From Desulfomicrobium sp. ZS1 (GTDB taxonomy: Bacteria; Desulfobacterota; Desulfovibrionia; Desulfovibrionales; Desulfomicrobiaceae): DNA of 64,000 nt. This document shows positions 61,182 through 64,000 of this stretch, piece after piece. A model generated the notes under the pieces. That model was given only the letters and a program-made list of their open reading frames with translations. It was not told where the DNA came from and did no database searches. The first letter of the stretch is position 1, and each line of letters opens with the position of its first letter. The stretch is from the NCBI RefSeq assembly GCF_024204645.1, contig NZ_CP100351.1, forward strand, positions 2,232,001 through 2,296,000. Direction: 5' to 3'. The translations under genes and the position numbers were made by a program.

Positions 61182-62101
61182 TGAAAATCCCCATTCAAAT
61201 TCAAGCGCCGTATCAAGCTTCTGACTGGTTCGTAGTCCTCGTCACGGGCAGAGATAATGTCGACCATTCCCGCAGCGGCAAGGACCGTGGCATCATCGCG
61301 TCGGCTCGCGCTCAGGTCCAGCAGAGCCCGGGAGATCTTATTTTTGGTGGCCGGATCAAAACCTTTCCGCACGGAGTACACCCAGCCCGGATATGGACGG
61401 CTTTCAGCCAGCACGCGAATCTGCTCCAGATCTATCTTGTCGCGCACGACATCAAGCGTGCCCTTGCGAATCGTGCCGACATCGTAAGCGCCCGTATACA
61501 CGGCCAGAACTACCGCCTCCTGCCTTCCGCCGGCTCCGGTGGCAAAAGAGACTTCCTGAAAATCTTTTTGTGTGATGCCCTGGTCGAAGAAAAGGCCAAA
61601 AGGATATAAAAAACCCCCAGCAGAATTGGGGTCAACGGCGATGATTCGTTTTCCTCGACAGTCCTCAAGGCTGTTTATGGCGGGGTTGTCGGCGCGCACA
61701 ATAATCTGACCTTGAAAATTGGCGCCGCCATCAGGCTCGACAATGCGTGCGAAGGCTTCGGAGCCATGTCTGGCCAAAGATATGTACACGAATGGATTGG
61801 TGAAGGAGATGTCTATCTCGCCGCGTTCCACCATCTTGATATGCTCGGCGAATGTATTGGGAAAGACCTGGCGCAGGGACAGCCCGGTCTTGTGCCGCAG
61901 ATATTCAAGCAAGCGGCGATGACGTTCAAAAGATACGGAGTGCGAATACTGGGGCAGATAGGCATAGGTGATGGCCGAGGTCGACCCGAGCGGAGCTGCG
62001 CTTTCGACCTTTGACATGTCCACCTTTACGACGGACTCGTCTTCCGTGCAGGCGGCCATGGTGAACACCAATAAAAGAATCAGAAGTCGCGCAAACGTCA
62101 T
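61178..62101 (-). CDS. PhnD-like periplasmic binding lipoprotein
   Basis: A 307-residue PBP type 2 protein of the phosphate/phosphite/phosphonate (PhnD) family. A lipoprotein signal ends in TMAAC (Cys18). ITYAYLPQYSHSVSFERHRR, FTNPFVYISLARHG, VDPNSAGGFLYPFGLFFDQG, AYDVGTIRKGTLDVV and the conserved terminal segment are typical of the family. There is no ABC permease or ATPase beside it. The start overlaps nothing upstream, but its stop overlaps the kinase start (ATGA), so it is probably the periplasmic ligand receptor for that kinase. Ligand is unknown. Confidence 0.9.
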   Translation of the reverse strand: MTFARLLILLLVFTMAACTEDESVVKVDMSKVESAAPLGSTSAITYAYLPQYSHSVSFERHRRLLEYLRHKTGLSLRQVFPNTFAEHIKMVERGEIDISFTNPFVYISLARHGSEAFARIVEPDGGANFQGQIIVRADNPAINSLEDCRGKRIIAVDPNSAGGFLYPFGLFFDQGITQKDFQEVSFATGAGGRQEAVVLAVYTGAYDVGTIRKGTLDVVRDKIDLEQIRVLAESRPYPGWVYSVRKGFDPATKNKISRALLDLSASRRDDATVLAAAGMVDIISARDEDYEPVRSLIRRLNLNGDFQ

Positions 62102-62398
62102 GGTCCCTCTTCGGCTATATTATTTCTATCCGATGCCTTACCTCAAAAGGCCAAAACCAACAACCAGAAGGTTTCTCCGTCCTTTAAGCGCAGGCGCTTC
62201 CGGCCATTCGGATTCATTGCGGAAACGGCATCATCAGAGGATGGTCCAAGGCGTAGGACGAGGCGATCGTCCACGCTGCATGCAGGCCGAAGGCTTTTTT
62301 TGGGAGCAAACCCCCCGCGTCCTTCATCAATGCTTGATGCGCGGCCGCTGACATTGTATCGGTATGCACGTCAACAAACCTCAACACCGGATACAATC

Positions 62399-63262
62399 AT
62401 GCACTCGGTCAAACGACTTGCCCATATCGATTTCAATATTCCGGGCGTGAAAGCCGTCGGAATGGAACTGATGAGACTGATCAACTCCCCAAACCCCGAT
62501 ATGGAAGCCTTCGCCCGGACCGTCGAGCTCGACCCGGCCATCTTTGGCTCCATCCTGGCCTGCGCCAATTCCCCTTTATTCGCCGGTATTGCGGAAATTT
62601 CGGATTTGCGAGTTGCGCTGAACCGACTTGGCATGAAGGAAATTCGCCGAATCATCTTCCATGTAGTCCTCGAATCGGCATTCAGATCCGACAACGCGGA
62701 AATCAACAAGCTTCTGCGCGCCATCTGGAAGCAGAATCTGGCCGTTTCGCTGACCATGCAGCGGCTCATCCAGGAATGCCCGCAGGTAAAAGCCCTGCCC
62801 ATGGAAATGGTCTCCATGATCTATCCTCTTGGTCTCATGCATGTCATCGGCATTCCGGTGCTCGCCATCAATTTTTATGAAGCATTCGCAAAATTCATCC
62901 ATGAAGACCTCTCGCGTCCGTTGCCGGAAATCTATGCGCGTGAAAAAGAGCTCTTCGACGGATTCGATCACTTTGAACTGGGCGCGGAATTGATCAAGCG
63001 CTGGGGCTTTCCGGATTTTGTGCCCGACATCATCTCAACCTACCATGTGCCCGAACCGAGCCTCGATGCACACAGCCGCACCTTGCATTCCCTGCTGCGT
63101 TTTGCCCGCCATCTTGCCCAGGAACTTGGTTTTGCGGCGCTTCCCGGCGCACCCGAAGGCTTTTGGCTGGAAAGCAACACTCTCGACGTATCCAAGGTGA
63201 ACACCCAGGAAATCATGGCCGATGTCACTGATCAGCTCAAGAAAATAACCGCCATGTTTTAG
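62399..63262 (+). CDS. HDOD-domain signalling protein
   Basis: A 287-residue HDOD protein. Recognisable blocks: FARTVELDPAIFGSILACAN, LRVALNRLGMKEIRRIIFHV, YPLGLMHVIGIPVLAINFYE and FELGAELIKRWGFPD. The HD residues are replaced, as in all HDOD proteins, so it is a protein-interaction rather than phosphohydrolase domain. The ATG is preferred over a frame extending further upstream by sequence and modest GGA spacing. It is divergent from the signalling array and ends at a bidirectional terminator. Confidence 0.88.
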   Translation: MHSVKRLAHIDFNIPGVKAVGMELMRLINSPNPDMEAFARTVELDPAIFGSILACANSPLFAGIAEISDLRVALNRLGMKEIRRIIFHVVLESAFRSDNAEINKLLRAIWKQNLAVSLTMQRLIQECPQVKALPMEMVSMIYPLGLMHVIGIPVLAINFYEAFAKFIHEDLSRPLPEIYAREKELFDGFDHFELGAELIKRWGFPDFVPDIISTYHVPEPSLDAHSRTLHSLLRFARHLAQELGFAALPGAPEGFWLESNTLDVSKVNTQEIMADVTDQLKKITAMF

Positions 63263-63282
63263 TGAGCCGCCCTGGATAAAAG

Positions 63283-63321
63283 AAAAGGCCGCCGCGCCCA
63301 TTACGGACGCGGCGGCCTTTT
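63283..63321. terminator. Bidirectional intrinsic terminator
   Basis: AAAAGGCCGCCGCG pairs with CGCGGCGGCCTTTT around an 11-base loop, with T and A tracts on both sides. It separates the convergent HDOD and porin genes. Confidence 0.9.
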
Positions 63322-63349
63322 TTCGTGCCGAACCGGATTGACCGGACGG

Positions 63350-64000
63350 TCAGAATTTATACGTCACGCTCAAGCCCGCCATGTGGGCACGGGCGTCTTC
63401 GCGGGTCAGTTCGAGGATGCCTGATTTGAGTCTGGCCTCGTAGTCTCGATCCTTCATCCAAAGATAGCCGTAGGACGCGTCCACGGCCCAGGCTTCGTTT
63501 ATCTTCCAGCCTGCGCCCAGGGTCACAATCTGCCGGTCCGTACAGGGCACGGCATAATCCTCATAATCGTCATTGACCGGAGACTGGTCGTAAACGTAGC
63601 CCGCGCGCAGATCGACGCTATCGGTCAATGCGTACTCGGCGCCGAACTGGAATCTCCAGGCGTTGTGCCAGTTCTTGGGGCTTTCCAACTTGTCGCCGCC
63701 GAATCCGAGTTGCGGATCATCATAATTGACGATCAAAGATTTGTAGGCGCTCCACTTGGTCCACACCGCATCGAATTCCAGACTAAGGCGCTCCATGGGC
63801 TTGACCATCACGCCCATAGTCACGGATTCGGGAATGGGCTCGGTACCGGAAACCTCCGTACTTTTAAAACCCAGATCCGCGATTCCCTTTTGCGTGAAGT
63901 CTCCGTCGCCATGCACCGTCAGCTGGATTTCGCTGCGCCACATGAGGCCGAACGCCAGCCAGTCGAAGGGTTTGTAACGCGCTCCGAGATTCATGCCGTA
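63350..64000 (-). CDS. FadL-family outer membrane porin, 5' partial
   Basis: The C-terminal 216 residues of a FadL/TodX-like outer membrane transporter; the frame is open to the window edge. The alternating beta pattern, GYVYDQSPV, IVTLGAGWKINEAWAVDASY, and the final strand HMAGLSVTYKF ending in Phe fit the family and the outer membrane assembly signal. Family members import hydrophobic compounds such as long-chain fatty acids or aromatics. Confidence 0.85.
   Translation of the reverse strand, partial: YGMNLGARYKPFDWLAFGLMWRSEIQLTVHGDGDFTQKGIADLGFKSTEVSGTEPIPESVTMGVMVKPMERLSLEFDAVWTKWSAYKSLIVNYDDPQLGFGGDKLESPKNWHNAWRFQFGAEYALTDSVDLRAGYVYDQSPVNDDYEDYAVPCTDRQIVTLGAGWKINEAWAVDASYGYLWMKDRDYEARLKSGILELTREDARAHMAGLSVTYKF

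Noticed and set aside
1-64000. CRISPR arrays, insertion sequences, prophage or integrase genes
   Set aside because: No regularly spaced direct repeats, transposase or phage gene was found; only the three-copy short repeat.

Overview
The window reads as the chromosome of an anaerobic, sulfate-reducing Deltaproteobacterium (Desulfobacterota), most probably a Desulfomicrobium. The main evidence is a periplasmic [NiFeSe] hydrogenase whose large subunit is read through an in-frame UGA as selenocysteine 493. Its subunit lengths (514 and 315 residues) are those I recall for the Dm. baculatum enzyme. An Rnf complex carrying a decaheme cytochrome c, the general gene set and the density of signalling genes agree with this. 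No prophage, insertion sequence or CRISPR array was seen.

Layout. 1-4.0 kb: an envelope operon (LtaS/MdoB-type sulfatase-fold transferase, ArnT-like glycosyltransferase, membrane-anchored metallophosphoesterase). 4.0-8.0 kb, minus strand: a broken glycosyltransferase, then a probable selenium-handling operon (Cys-rich protein, YedE, YedF, DUF3343 protein, YjeF-type kinase). 8-9.6 kb: decaying DNA with a fatty-acid hydroxylase remnant and an internally deleted SLC13 transporter. 9.7-13.2 kb: a polytopic membrane protein, terC under a yybP-ykoY manganese riboswitch, and a lipoprotein. 13.3-13.6 kb: a candidate structured RNA with its own promoter and terminator. 13.7-19.9 kb: Nif3-like protein, zinc-ribbon coiled-coil protein, RNase P RNA, then ispDF-gltX-cysS. 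20-22 kb: AsmA. 22.3-29.1 kb: cytochrome c-rnfCDGEAB-apbE. 29.5-34.9 kb: Ca/Na antiporter, PFL/ACT pair, purT and a DUF2059 protein. 35-38.1 kb: hysB-hysA and a maturation protease. 38.5-46 kb: mixed accessory genes, a GntR-regulated FMN hydroxy-acid oxidase, PilZ, tRNA-Met, a dead APS kinase and cysQ. 46-47.4 kb: an AT-rich RHH-PilZ-like gene and a GntR/FCD regulator. 47.5-52.4 kb: pilMNOPQ. 53.2-54.4 kb: icd. 54.6-62.1 kb: a six-gene signalling array. 62.4-64 kb: an HDOD protein and the end of a FadL-like porin.

How the genes fit together. The selenium operon could supply selenium for the Sec residue of HysA. The hydrogenase and Rnf, coupled through periplasmic multiheme cytochromes, link H2 and membrane ion gradients to ferredoxin and NAD. 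ApbE would flavinylate RnfG and perhaps RnfD. The signalling array (PhnD-like lipoprotein, Cys-rich sensor kinase, stand-alone receiver, PEP-synthase-like protein without a PEP-binding barrel, a dual-specificity phosphatase fused to a CxxCxxCC-type domain, and CheX) looks like a phosphorylation circuit with two phosphatase activities. It is the best candidate here for an undescribed system.

A roughly 120-155 bp intergenic repeat occurs three times, at about 38.4, 45.6 and 54.5 kb. Gene decay is visible at 4-5 kb, 8.4-9.6 kb and 44.2-44.7 kb.
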